Positions 27,333 to 36,139 of a stretch of 64,000 nt of DNA are shown in pieces. The DNA is from Plebeiibacterium sediminum (GTDB lineage Bacteria > Bacteroidota > Bacteroidia > Bacteroidales > Marinilabiliaceae). The stretch spans positions 1 to 64,000 of the forward strand of contig NZ_JAPDPJ010000019.1 in assembly GCF_026013605.1 (NCBI RefSeq). The letters are read 5' to 3'. The notes under the pieces were generated by a model. The model searched no databases. It was not told the origin of the DNA and saw nothing but the letters and a program-made list of their open reading frames with translations. The position numbers and the translations under genes were made by a program. Position 1 is the stretch's first letter. The number at the start of each line of letters is the position of its first letter.

Positions 27333-28952
27333 TTAGTTTACTTTCTTACCCCATAAAGATCTGCCATTACCAGATATACCAGAGTATACAATGGTAAGTT
27401 CTCTTGGGTCTGCCTCCCAGTCTAATTCTCTTTCTACACAAAGTTGTGTAGAACCAATAGTCAGGATTTTTTTCGTAGCATCAAATGACCATGTTCCGGT
27501 TAATGCACCAGAAGCTTTGTGGTCTGATGATAAATTTAAGGAAACAGAAGTTTGTTGATTCTGGAATGAATAGTTAAGCGTAATATGCTCCCAAGAACCC
27601 AATAATTCATCTTCACTGATTTCTTTTTCAGGAGCAGCAGCGTAGCGCTCAGGCATTACCACAGGCCATCCATCTTCTGTCCATCGGATTTTTCTTACTT
27701 GTCCCATCATAATCGCGTTACTATAGGCGTTGCCTCCTGTATTTGCAGGTAAACGTCCTTGCGAAGAGTAAAACCATTCACCGGTAGTTTCATTTTGAAA
27801 TACACCACAGTGAGAAATACCAACCCAGCCAGAATGATTTTTAAAAGCGTATGGATGCGTGATGATTGGATAAATTTCGCCACCATTTGTAATATCACTA
27901 CCATCATAACTGTAATAAGGACCGTCTACATTTCTTGATCTACAAACTCTGGTGTTGTATGCCACAGAAAGTTCATCGTAAGCTAAAAACATATAGTAAT
28001 AGCCTGTATTTTCATTGTAAACAACTTCAGGTCCTTCAGAAGCTTGCCATCTTGAACCTGAAGATCTTGTATAAAGAGGTTTTCCCCATGTTGATTCATT
28101 ATTGATATCAAATTCGTTTAAAGGAAGTCCTGTTTCTGCATCTAGTTGAATAGCAGCAATTCCACTATGCCATGAACCATAAATCAACCAGTGTTCACCT
28201 TCAGGAGTAACAATATAGGAAGGGTCAATGGCATTAAACTTAAAATATCCACTCCAGTCATTTCTTGAGTCTCTTGACCAATCGTTACCTCTGTCAGAAA
28301 CCGAACAAACTACCATTCCCTTGTCTTCCCAGGTATTCATCAATAAACTGGTTGATTCCATCATTCCGATATAGGCTCTTTCGGTCCAGGTGTAATCAAA
28401 GTTCTCAGCGGTATTTGGTAGTCCGTTTCCAATATAGTTGTCAACAACAATACTGTAATACATTCTGTATTTGTCGCCAACTTTACGAACAGAAGGTGCC
28501 CAGTGACCAAAAACCGGATTTGTAATAGGATCTAATCCTACTCTTGAACGTTGATCGTTTAGTGTATCCACAACCCATTCCGGAGTTTGAGACATTGCCA
28601 TGCCTTCAAATTTCCAATTTACCAAATCTTCTGATTTTCTATATAAAAAGTGTCCATGTCCATCATGTGCATTTCCATACGAAGCATCAGTTCCATACAT
28701 GTAATAGTATTTACCATCATAAACAACAGAAGGGTCATGTACATTTGCCAGATTCCAACGAGCTCTTAAATCCCATGATGCAATGGAGGCATAATCATCA
28801 GCATATGTTGGCGCAACATAATCAGGAAACATCTCTTCTTCTTTTTCCTCTTCCTCAGTTTTTTTTGAGTCGTCTGGTGTATCGCTATCTTTTGAACATC
28901 CATATGCTATAAATATGGATGCAAATAAGATTAAAAATAATTTTTTTTTCAT
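27333..28952 (-). CDS. GH43 arabinanase lipoprotein with C-terminal beta-sandwich (locus B)
   Basis: A 539-residue lipoprotein (lipobox AYGC, Cys19) with a long acidic linker at about 21-45 that suggests surface exposure. The GH43 propeller has the triad Asp73 (VHDPS), Asp243 (NAIDPS) and Glu306 (SEGPE). About 90 C-terminal residues (from LLGSWEHI to WGKKVN) form the accessory domain found in Bacteroides endo-arabinanases, and the protein at 46871-48385 has the same ending. It probably makes the first cuts in arabinan at the cell surface. A terminator at 29262-29301 isolates it from the SusCD operon, so it must have its own promoter in 28953-29261, where I could not identify a clear one. Confidence 0.9.
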   Translation of the reverse strand: MKKKLFLILFASIFIAYGCSKDSDTPDDSKKTEEEEKEEEMFPDYVAPTYADDYASIASWDLRARWNLANVHDPSVVYDGKYYYMYGTDASYGNAHDGHGHFLYRKSEDLVNWKFEGMAMSQTPEWVVDTLNDQRSRVGLDPITNPVFGHWAPSVRKVGDKYRMYYSIVVDNYIGNGLPNTAENFDYTWTERAYIGMMESTSLLMNTWEDKGMVVCSVSDRGNDWSRDSRNDWSGYFKFNAIDPSYIVTPEGEHWLIYGSWHSGIAAIQLDAETGLPLNEFDINNESTWGKPLYTRSSGSRWQASEGPEVVYNENTGYYYMFLAYDELSVAYNTRVCRSRNVDGPYYSYDGSDITNGGEIYPIITHPYAFKNHSGWVGISHCGVFQNETTGEWFYSSQGRLPANTGGNAYSNAIMMGQVRKIRWTEDGWPVVMPERYAAAPEKEISEDELLGSWEHITLNYSFQNQQTSVSLNLSSDHKASGALTGTWSFDATKKILTIGSTQLCVERELDWEADPRELTIVYSGISGNGRSLWGKKVN

Positions 28953-29261
28953 CTATAAATTTTGATTTAAAATGCCACAACAACCCACTGTAAACTTCTT
29001 TCTCTCCTTTGAATAGATATACCTTGTTGTGATCGATTTATACTATCTTTTATTATTTCACAATATCAAAATAAGCTAATAATTAAGTGTTTTAGGTGGA
29101 CTATATTTTATTTCATGTAGAGATATAGATAATATTATTGTTTATAAAATAAACAGATTTAAAATACATTAGTTTATAAGGGTATAATGTGTTTGTATAC
29201 AGTGATTTATATGAGTGGAAATTTGGACGTCAGATTGGATTGTTTCTTCACAAAATATCGC
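28953..29261 (-). other. Upstream region of the GH43 gene, no clear promoter
   Basis: An AT-rich 309-bp stretch that should hold the promoter of the GH43 gene. A one-mismatch -7 box (minus strand, 29074-29067) and AGATAT at 29121-29126 resemble the operator of the neighbouring operons, but the spacing is 46 instead of 44 and the match is poor. No ORF or repeat is seen. Confidence 0.3.
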
Positions 29262-29301
29262 AAAAAAAAACCGCAAAGGATAAAACATCCTTTGCGGTTT
29301 T
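29262..29301 (-). terminator. Terminator at the end of the SusCDCD operon (locus B)
   Basis: On the minus strand an 11-bp stem (29297-29287 with 29281-29271) and a 5-nt loop are followed by nine T. It lies 24 bp after the susD stop codon. Confidence 0.9.
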
Positions 29302-29325
29302 AATATTAAAAAAAGCTATCTAGTA

Positions 29326-31116
29326 TTAATTCTCTGAACTTTGACCTAATTCCCAACCTGGGTTTTGACCTAAGTTAGGCGCTCTTTTAACTTCGCTATC
29401 TGGTAAAGGAAAACGATAGTTTTTAGGACTTGTAAAAGAACGGGTAGGGTGTGCTTCAGCTTTTCTGTATTCAAATGAAGGATTTTCAGGATTTGTAACA
29501 GTTACTCCATAAAGGTTATAATATTGTTTATAATATGGATTTCCTGTTTCAGAAGTAATTGTTTGATCTTCAAAAATCATCCAACGACGCTCATCAAAGA
29601 ATCTATGATCTTCAAAACAAAGTTCAATACGTCTTTCATTTCTGATTCTTTCACGTAATTCAGCTTTTGTCATACCTGAATAAGCAGGCATTCCAACACG
29701 AGCTCTAAGTTGATTGATGTACGCATAAGCAGCACCAGGACCTTCAGATTCGTTAATAGCTTCAGCAGCGTTTAATAGAATCTCTCCAAATCTGAAAATT
29801 GGGAATACGTGGTCTTTAGCAGTACCCAATTTAAAAGAAATGTTATGAAGGAATTTCTTTGTATAATAACCAGTTAAAGTACCTCCGTGTAATTCCTGAT
29901 AATCTACACCGTCAGGAGAAGAAACATCTACCATACGATATTCTTCGTTTTCGATATCTCCCCACATAGATCCATGGTGAAGAATAGTTTGCTCAAGACG
30001 AGGGTCTCGATTTGCATATGGATCTTGTGGATCGTATGATGGATCTTCATCAATAGGTAAACCATTAGCAGTTTCGTAACAATCTACTAAGTTTTGAGTA
30101 GGATTTGTACGACCTACAGAGTTTAGAGAACCACTAAAACCACAAGGAGCAAGGAATGACTCAATTGCATTTGTACGCCATGCAGAACGGGATAAAATAA
30201 ACTCGTTATTCAATCTTGGAGCATCAGATGCAAAACATTCGTAATAATCATTGTCTGGATTTCCAGTTTCGTATAGACGGTATGGATTGCTTGACTGATT
30301 ATTTGCATTAAGAAAATCTCTTGCTGCCTGAGCTGCATCTGCCCAGTATGAAGCATCGTTATTTGGATTGTTTAATGCAGATGCACGATATAGCAATGCT
30401 CTTGATTTTAGAGCATATGCAGCAGCACCATTCACACGACCCCAATTTACCACTTCATTGGAGTATCTGAATGGAAGTTCATCTTTAATTAAGTCACACT
30501 GATCAGCAACCCATTTTAAAGCATCTGCAGCATTTGTACGCTCCATATTCATTGCTCCCGGATTTCCCAAGTCAAATACAATTGGTGTACCTTCTTCGTT
30601 TTCGCCAATGATTGGAGCATCACCAAACCAACGAACTAATTCAAAATGGAAAATGGCACGAAGCAATTGAGCTTCTGCTAAATATCTGTCAAATAGTCTG
30701 TTGTCATCACCATCTTTAACAGCATTCCCAACAACACCTTCTCTGGCATTTTTTAGGAACTGATTTGTTTTTCTGATGGCACTTACATTGCTGTTCCAAA
30801 ATCCAAGTAAAGGGTGATTAGTAGCATCGTAACTATCAGATAATACACCATGATAATAATGCACGTTCCAGTAAGAAACGGCATTATCAGTCATACAATC
30901 ACGTGATGCACCTAAAAACTGACCATTAGTATAACCACTAAATCCGTCCGGCAAATTGGTATATATGTTAGCCAAAAAGCCTCGCGTATTATCTTTATTA
31001 GAGAATACTTGTTCTTCCGACATCGAAAGGTCGTATTCTTTATCAAGATAATCGCTACATGAAAACAAGGCAAAGGCTACTAATGCACTTGTAATATATG
31101 TTGTTAACTTATTCAT
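29326..31116 (-). CDS. SusD/RagB-family lipoprotein, second pair of locus B
   Basis: A 596-residue surface lipoprotein, lipobox LFSC with Cys20, followed by SDYLDKEYD. The family features RAIFHFELVRWFGDAPII and RRIELCFEDHRFFDERRWM are visible, and the C-terminus FPLPDSEVKRAPNLGQNPGW is typical. It pairs with the SusC encoded 20 bp upstream. Position and order match the SusD closest to the GH43 gene in the B. thetaiotaomicron arabinan locus (from memory), so arabinan oligosaccharides are the likely ligand. It is the last gene of the operon. Confidence 0.93.
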   Translation of the reverse strand: MNKLTTYITSALVAFALFSCSDYLDKEYDLSMSEEQVFSNKDNTRGFLANIYTNLPDGFSGYTNGQFLGASRDCMTDNAVSYWNVHYYHGVLSDSYDATNHPLLGFWNSNVSAIRKTNQFLKNAREGVVGNAVKDGDDNRLFDRYLAEAQLLRAIFHFELVRWFGDAPIIGENEEGTPIVFDLGNPGAMNMERTNAADALKWVADQCDLIKDELPFRYSNEVVNWGRVNGAAAYALKSRALLYRASALNNPNNDASYWADAAQAARDFLNANNQSSNPYRLYETGNPDNDYYECFASDAPRLNNEFILSRSAWRTNAIESFLAPCGFSGSLNSVGRTNPTQNLVDCYETANGLPIDEDPSYDPQDPYANRDPRLEQTILHHGSMWGDIENEEYRMVDVSSPDGVDYQELHGGTLTGYYTKKFLHNISFKLGTAKDHVFPIFRFGEILLNAAEAINESEGPGAAYAYINQLRARVGMPAYSGMTKAELRERIRNERRIELCFEDHRFFDERRWMIFEDQTITSETGNPYYKQYYNLYGVTVTNPENPSFEYRKAEAHPTRSFTSPKNYRFPLPDSEVKRAPNLGQNPGWELGQSSEN

Positions 31117-31136
31117 TTTTAATACTGTTTATCAAA

Positions 31137-34100
31137 TTAGAAACCTATTTTCACACCCACTGAGAAAGAACGAGTTTTAGGATACCACCATACAAAACTC
31201 ATTGGTTTTTCAGGATCAACATCATCAGGTAAATCGCTAAAAGTATGTAAGTTATAACCACTTAAGTAAATTCTGCATTGAGTCATATTTACTTTTGAAA
31301 TTAGGTTCTTAGGTAAAGAATATCCAATTTCAACGTTACGAAGAGATAAGAAATTACCGTTTCTAACCCAAATATCATTTTGGTATGTACCAGAACCTCT
31401 ATCACTATCAATAGTGTTATAACCTCCATAAGTAGGACGAGGATAAAGTGCATTAATATTTCGGGAATCAGTTGGGTCATCATTGTAATATCCCCAGGCT
31501 TTTGTTACCTCATGAGTACCCATGTTACTCCATCCTGAGAAACTGATTGCTGGAGATAAGAATACAGAACGATTCAAATAAGCTGTCATTAACACACGAG
31601 CATCAAAACCTTTCCACTCAAAACCAATGTTTAATGATGGAATTAATTCAGGAATGATAGTATATGTATCAGGAGTCATATCGTTAGAGTCAATCTTACG
31701 GTCGCCATCTAAATCTTTAAATACAGCTGTACCTAAAGCCTGACCTGTACCTGATGCAGTGTGATAAGGATATTTTTCAGGATTGTCAATAGCATCCTGA
31801 TGACTGGTAGCTACTTTTGAAGGATCATCAGCCCATTTTTCAAACTTATAAATGTTCCATCCACCAATAGAGTTGTTAAATGCATTTTCATATAAGCCAG
31901 CAACAGAAGTATTATCATAAATTCTGTTTCCAGTTTTACGCTGCCATGGAACATTAGGTTCCAACTCATCCATTTCGGTAATTTTGTTGGTATTCCATGT
32001 CACCATTCCTTGAACATAGTATTTAAAGTCTCCAATGTGGTTTTGGTGTCCTAGAGAAACTTCAAAACCTCTACTTTCAACTTTACCATATGAATCATCA
32101 GGAGCAGAAACTCCTAATAAAGCAGGAACAGTAGAACGAGTTACCAAAATATTGGAACGCCATTCTTTAAATACATCAATAGAACCAAAAAGCTTCTTCT
32201 TGTAAACATCAAAGTCTAAACCTAAGTTTACCATGTCAGATAATTCCCACTTACTATTTAAGTTACCAGCTTTACTTTCGTAAAATCCACCAACATTAGC
32301 TCCACCTTCATTTCCAAAAGTGTATCCACCACCAGAAGCATAAGTACCTTGGAAAGGATATCTTCCAGCTCCGGTATTAGCTTGTCCTGAGCGACCAAAA
32401 GAAGCTCTTAATTTTAATAAATCGATGTTTTTGTTTTGTAAGAAAGACTCTTCAGAAAGAACCCAACCTACAGAACCTCCAGGGAAAATATCAAAACGCT
32501 CACCTTCAGCAAAGTTATCACAACCCATATAAGATACATTACCAGATAAAATATATCTGTTATCGTAGATATAAGTAGCCTGACCGTTATAAGATAAGTA
32601 ACGGTTTGAAGATGTAGAACCATGCGATACATTTTTATATGTACGAATGAAGGCTTGTGCATTTACAGCATGTTTTCCAAAAGTTTTATCATAACCCAAA
32701 CCAGCTCTAAAGTTGATGTTATAGTAATAATCTCTTGGAGAAGTAGATGGGTTTGATAATGCCGAATAAGTTGAGAAACGAGTATATTCATACTCCGATA
32801 CATCAGTTACGTCAGCATTGTAATCGTAATTAAAAGAGTTTACGTTGTTCGACTGTCTTGAGTTAAAAGTCTCATAAGAGTCAAAACTTACAATTGCGTT
32901 CGCTTTTAATCCATCAACAACATCACTTAAATCACCAGTAATATTTACGGTACTGTAAACATTTCTACGACGGTTTTTATTGATACCAGAAGATGCTAAT
33001 AAACGTCCTGCATTGGCAGCTGTACTTGAAGCATAAATACTACCATCAGGGTTGTAAACAGGTTCCATTGGGTTTGCCTCAACAGCACCAAAGGTTACAA
33101 TACTAAATACACCTGTTAAAGGCTGTGAGATATTGTCGATACGACCACCTAAGTCTAAAGAAACATTCAATCTTTTTGTTACATCAATATCGATATTTGA
33201 TCTTAAGTTGTAACGATTTAATTTATGCTGAGTACTAAAGTTGCTGTTATATTCAGTCCATTTGTCGTTCCACATACCAGATTGATACATGTGAGACATA
33301 GATACAAAATAACGAGCCGTTTTGTTTCCACCACTAATCGTTAAGTTTGTTTTAGTTTGAGGTGCTGCATCTCTATATAATTCGTCATACCAGTTGGTAT
33401 TAAAATATTTATATTGATCCATACCTTCAAGTTTTTCGCCATTACTTACGCGACGGTACATTTCAATTTGATCATCAGTATAAAGAGGGTCTTTTCCGTC
33501 CAAATATCTAACCTGGTTACGGGTTAAAGCCATATTATACGAGTTCTGAGTTTCCATTTTACCAGTAAGAGTCTGAATACCTACTTCCTGGTTCAATGTA
33601 ATTTTTGTACGTCCAGCTTCTCCACGTTTAGTGCTAACCACAATGGCACCGTTGGCACCTCTCATACCATAAATAGCAGTAGCGGCAGCATCTTTTAAAA
33701 TAGTGATATTTTCAATAGGATATGCATCCAGGAATGATAAATCCCTTTCTACGTCATCAACAATAACAAGTGGAGAACGTGCATTTCTGTTCATCGTTCT
33801 AAGACCACGAATATAAATAGCAGTTTCTGACCATCCTGGCTCACTTGCCCATTCGTAAGTAGCTACACCACTAACAGTAGAAGTAAAAGCATTTTGTAAT
33901 ACTGTAATAGGGTATTTTTCTAACTCCTCACCAGTTACAACCGAAGTAGCTTCTGTTACAAATTTCTTTTGTTTTCTACCAAAAGCAACAGGAGTAGTGT
34001 GTGCATATTCATCACTATCAGGCTCTAATACAACTTCAAATTTGTCGTTAAATACAGCCTTTGCAGATGCGTTTTTATAACCAATTAATGTAAAAATGAT

Positions 34101-34337
34101 TTCATCACTTGGCTTTACAGATTTCAAACTAAAGTTACCGTCTTTGTCAGACAAAACGATTTTACTGGATTCTGCGATATTAACAACAACACCCGAAACA
34201 GGATTCCCTTCTGGATCAACTATTCGTCCATTTAAAACTTTTTCCTCTTGCGCAAATGTTGTAATCGCAGTCAGGAAAAATATGCCTATCAGCAAAAGCT
34301 TAAAAGCTCGTGCCGAATAATTATTTATGTTTTTCAT
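31137..34337 (-). CDS. SusC/RagA TonB-dependent transporter, second pair of locus B
   Basis: An outer-membrane transporter of 1066 residues from ATG 34337; an in-frame ATG at 34349 would add four residues, but the signal peptide starts better with MKNINNYSARAF. The signal ends at TTFAQ. A carboxypeptidase-D-like domain, a plug with AIYGMRGANGAIVVSTKRG and the barrel follow. There is no STN domain. The TonB-box region is unusual: the normal DEVVVVGYG is replaced by the divergent DEYAHTTPVAFGRKQKK. It works with the SusD encoded 20 bp downstream, and the first SusCD pair lies upstream in the same operon. Confidence 0.92.
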   Translation of the reverse strand: MKNINNYSARAFKLLLIGIFFLTAITTFAQEEKVLNGRIVDPEGNPVSGVVVNIAESSKIVLSDKDGNFSLKSVKPSDEIIFTLIGYKNASAKAVFNDKFEVVLEPDSDEYAHTTPVAFGRKQKKFVTEATSVVTGEELEKYPITVLQNAFTSTVSGVATYEWASEPGWSETAIYIRGLRTMNRNARSPLVIVDDVERDLSFLDAYPIENITILKDAAATAIYGMRGANGAIVVSTKRGEAGRTKITLNQEVGIQTLTGKMETQNSYNMALTRNQVRYLDGKDPLYTDDQIEMYRRVSNGEKLEGMDQYKYFNTNWYDELYRDAAPQTKTNLTISGGNKTARYFVSMSHMYQSGMWNDKWTEYNSNFSTQHKLNRYNLRSNIDIDVTKRLNVSLDLGGRIDNISQPLTGVFSIVTFGAVEANPMEPVYNPDGSIYASSTAANAGRLLASSGINKNRRRNVYSTVNITGDLSDVVDGLKANAIVSFDSYETFNSRQSNNVNSFNYDYNADVTDVSEYEYTRFSTYSALSNPSTSPRDYYYNINFRAGLGYDKTFGKHAVNAQAFIRTYKNVSHGSTSSNRYLSYNGQATYIYDNRYILSGNVSYMGCDNFAEGERFDIFPGGSVGWVLSEESFLQNKNIDLLKLRASFGRSGQANTGAGRYPFQGTYASGGGYTFGNEGGANVGGFYESKAGNLNSKWELSDMVNLGLDFDVYKKKLFGSIDVFKEWRSNILVTRSTVPALLGVSAPDDSYGKVESRGFEVSLGHQNHIGDFKYYVQGMVTWNTNKITEMDELEPNVPWQRKTGNRIYDNTSVAGLYENAFNNSIGGWNIYKFEKWADDPSKVATSHQDAIDNPEKYPYHTASGTGQALGTAVFKDLDGDRKIDSNDMTPDTYTIIPELIPSLNIGFEWKGFDARVLMTAYLNRSVFLSPAISFSGWSNMGTHEVTKAWGYYNDDPTDSRNINALYPRPTYGGYNTIDSDRGSGTYQNDIWVRNGNFLSLRNVEIGYSLPKNLISKVNMTQCRIYLSGYNLHTFSDLPDDVDPEKPMSFVWWYPKTRSFSVGVKIGF

Positions 34338-34369
34338 TATATTCCACATAGTATAACTCGATTAAAGGA

Positions 34370-36133
34370 TTACCATCCTGGATTGTTTTCAATATCTGTT
34401 TTCCAAACTTCTGCTTCAGGAATAGGATATAGATACATTTTATCTTCAAACACACGTTTTTGTGCAACTTTTCGTGAAATAGTACCATCTGCGGCAATGT
34501 TAACGCCGTAAATGTCGCGCGAAAGAGCTTTAGTTGCTACATTCCAACGACGAACATCCCAGAATCTGTGTTCTTCAAAAGCAAATTCCACAGATCTTTC
34601 TTTTCTGATGAAATTTCTCATGTTTGTTTGAGAAGAAGTTAATTCTGCTCTGTCTTCAACATTACCTGTAATGCCGGCACGGTGACGAATGGCATTTAAA
34701 GCATCGTAAACTTCAGTTGAAGGACCGTTGATTTCATTCATTGCTTCTGCGTAGTTTAAAAGAATCTCAGCATAACGAATAAAAATCCAGTTGCGGTAGC
34801 TTGATCCTGAATGATTATCACCTAATATGGTTTCAGGAATATATTTACGCACATAGTATCCGGTTGGAGTTGCATTGGCGTTTCCAATTGGATTATCACG
34901 TTGACCTAAAATTACATTAATAATTCCGTCATCACCCCATTCTACACCTTGATACAATACACTAGCAGCAAGACGAGGGTCTCTGTTTGTCCAAAGAGTT
35001 GCTTCATCGTATCCACTAGCTGCATTTACTGCTGGAGTTGATGTTCCGTTGTAAACAGGAGCTCCGGTTTCGTCATAAGTAGTAAAAGGTGATGAACCAT
35101 CTACCATGTCGTACATGTCGATAAGGTTTTGAGAAGGACATAATCCTCCGTTACCACCTTCTCCAACAGGAGTATCATCAGAAATAGATCCCCAACCAAT
35201 AGTTCCATCGTTTCTGTAGAAAATAACTTCGTTATTTTGTCCACTGTATGGAGTTCTTAATATACTGTTAGTATAGGCTGTTTTACCATCAGCATCCTGG
35301 AAAAGACCATAGTTAGTACCGTAATCATCCATAAAACTTTTGGCAGCATAAGCAGCTTCATCCCAGGTAATACCTGATTCACTGCTATAACGGTCACTAG
35401 CCATATATAACATGATTCTTGAATATAAAGCTCTTGCCATTGGCATACTGATACGACCAGCATTGGCTGATTTGAAACCATCATCATATGATAATAGTCC
35501 TGCTTCACACTCACTAAGCTCTGTTAAAACAAAATCAACTACATATTCTTTAGTTGTTGGACGGGTAGTGTAACCAGTTAAAAGATCACCTTCCGGATCA
35601 AGAACATCAGTAACAATAGGAATAGGTCCGTAGCGTAAAAACATTTCCCAATAGAAATAAGCACGTAAAAATCTTGCTTCAGAACTATAGTTAAGTTTAT
35701 CGATAGCATATTTCTCGTCACTTAAATCAACAGGTTGAGGAACATTTTCGATGCGGTTAAGTAACATGTTACATTTACGAATACCTCTGTAATAATGCTC
35801 CCAGGTAGCAACTAACTCATTGTATCCACCACCACCGTAGTAGTTACCAATATTAAAAGATGTACGCACACCTGCGCTAGCATAACTGGTTTCAGCTAAA
35901 TCAGTAGCTGCATCTAACCAGGAACGATTAATTCTTCTGGCTCCGTGACGTAGGAAATTGTAAGTGTCAAAATGAAACTGTCTTGTAGTTTCCCAGTCAC
36001 TAAAAACCTGCTCTTCTGTTAACTCATTACTCGGCTGTTTATCAAGAAAGTCTCCAAACATATCTTCACATGAAGTTAATGTAAGGGCTGACATTCCTAA
36101 TACGCCAATTATATATAATAAAACTTTATTCAT
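34370..36133 (-). CDS. SusD/RagB-family lipoprotein, first pair of locus B
   Basis: A 587-residue surface lipoprotein with lipobox LTSC and Cys22. The sequence shows the SusD opening MFGDFLDKQPSNELTEEQVF, the core SEARFLRAYFYWEMFLRYG and the signature VEFAFEEHRFWDVRRWNV, ending YPIPEAEVWKTDIENNPGW. It lies only 6 bp after its SusC and 32 bp before the next SusC. Two consecutive SusCD pairs in one operon may handle oligosaccharides of different length or branching, which is inference. Confidence 0.93.
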   Translation of the reverse strand: MNKVLLYIIGVLGMSALTLTSCEDMFGDFLDKQPSNELTEEQVFSDWETTRQFHFDTYNFLRHGARRINRSWLDAATDLAETSYASAGVRTSFNIGNYYGGGGYNELVATWEHYYRGIRKCNMLLNRIENVPQPVDLSDEKYAIDKLNYSSEARFLRAYFYWEMFLRYGPIPIVTDVLDPEGDLLTGYTTRPTTKEYVVDFVLTELSECEAGLLSYDDGFKSANAGRISMPMARALYSRIMLYMASDRYSSESGITWDEAAYAAKSFMDDYGTNYGLFQDADGKTAYTNSILRTPYSGQNNEVIFYRNDGTIGWGSISDDTPVGEGGNGGLCPSQNLIDMYDMVDGSSPFTTYDETGAPVYNGTSTPAVNAASGYDEATLWTNRDPRLAASVLYQGVEWGDDGIINVILGQRDNPIGNANATPTGYYVRKYIPETILGDNHSGSSYRNWIFIRYAEILLNYAEAMNEINGPSTEVYDALNAIRHRAGITGNVEDRAELTSSQTNMRNFIRKERSVEFAFEEHRFWDVRRWNVATKALSRDIYGVNIAADGTISRKVAQKRVFEDKMYLYPIPEAEVWKTDIENNPGW

Positions 36134-36139
36134 GACTTG

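Noticed and set aside
28544-28912. 122-codon plus-strand frame opposite the GH43 lipoprotein
   Set aside because: It is antisense to a clear enzyme and His/Gln-rich without a recognisable fold or start signal; the neighbour at 28265-28525 is of the same kind.
29067-29126. Possible fourth HTCS operator before the GH43 gene at 27333-28952
   Set aside because: The -7 box has a mismatch, the distal half is AGATAT rather than GGATAT, and the spacing is 46 instead of 44 bp.
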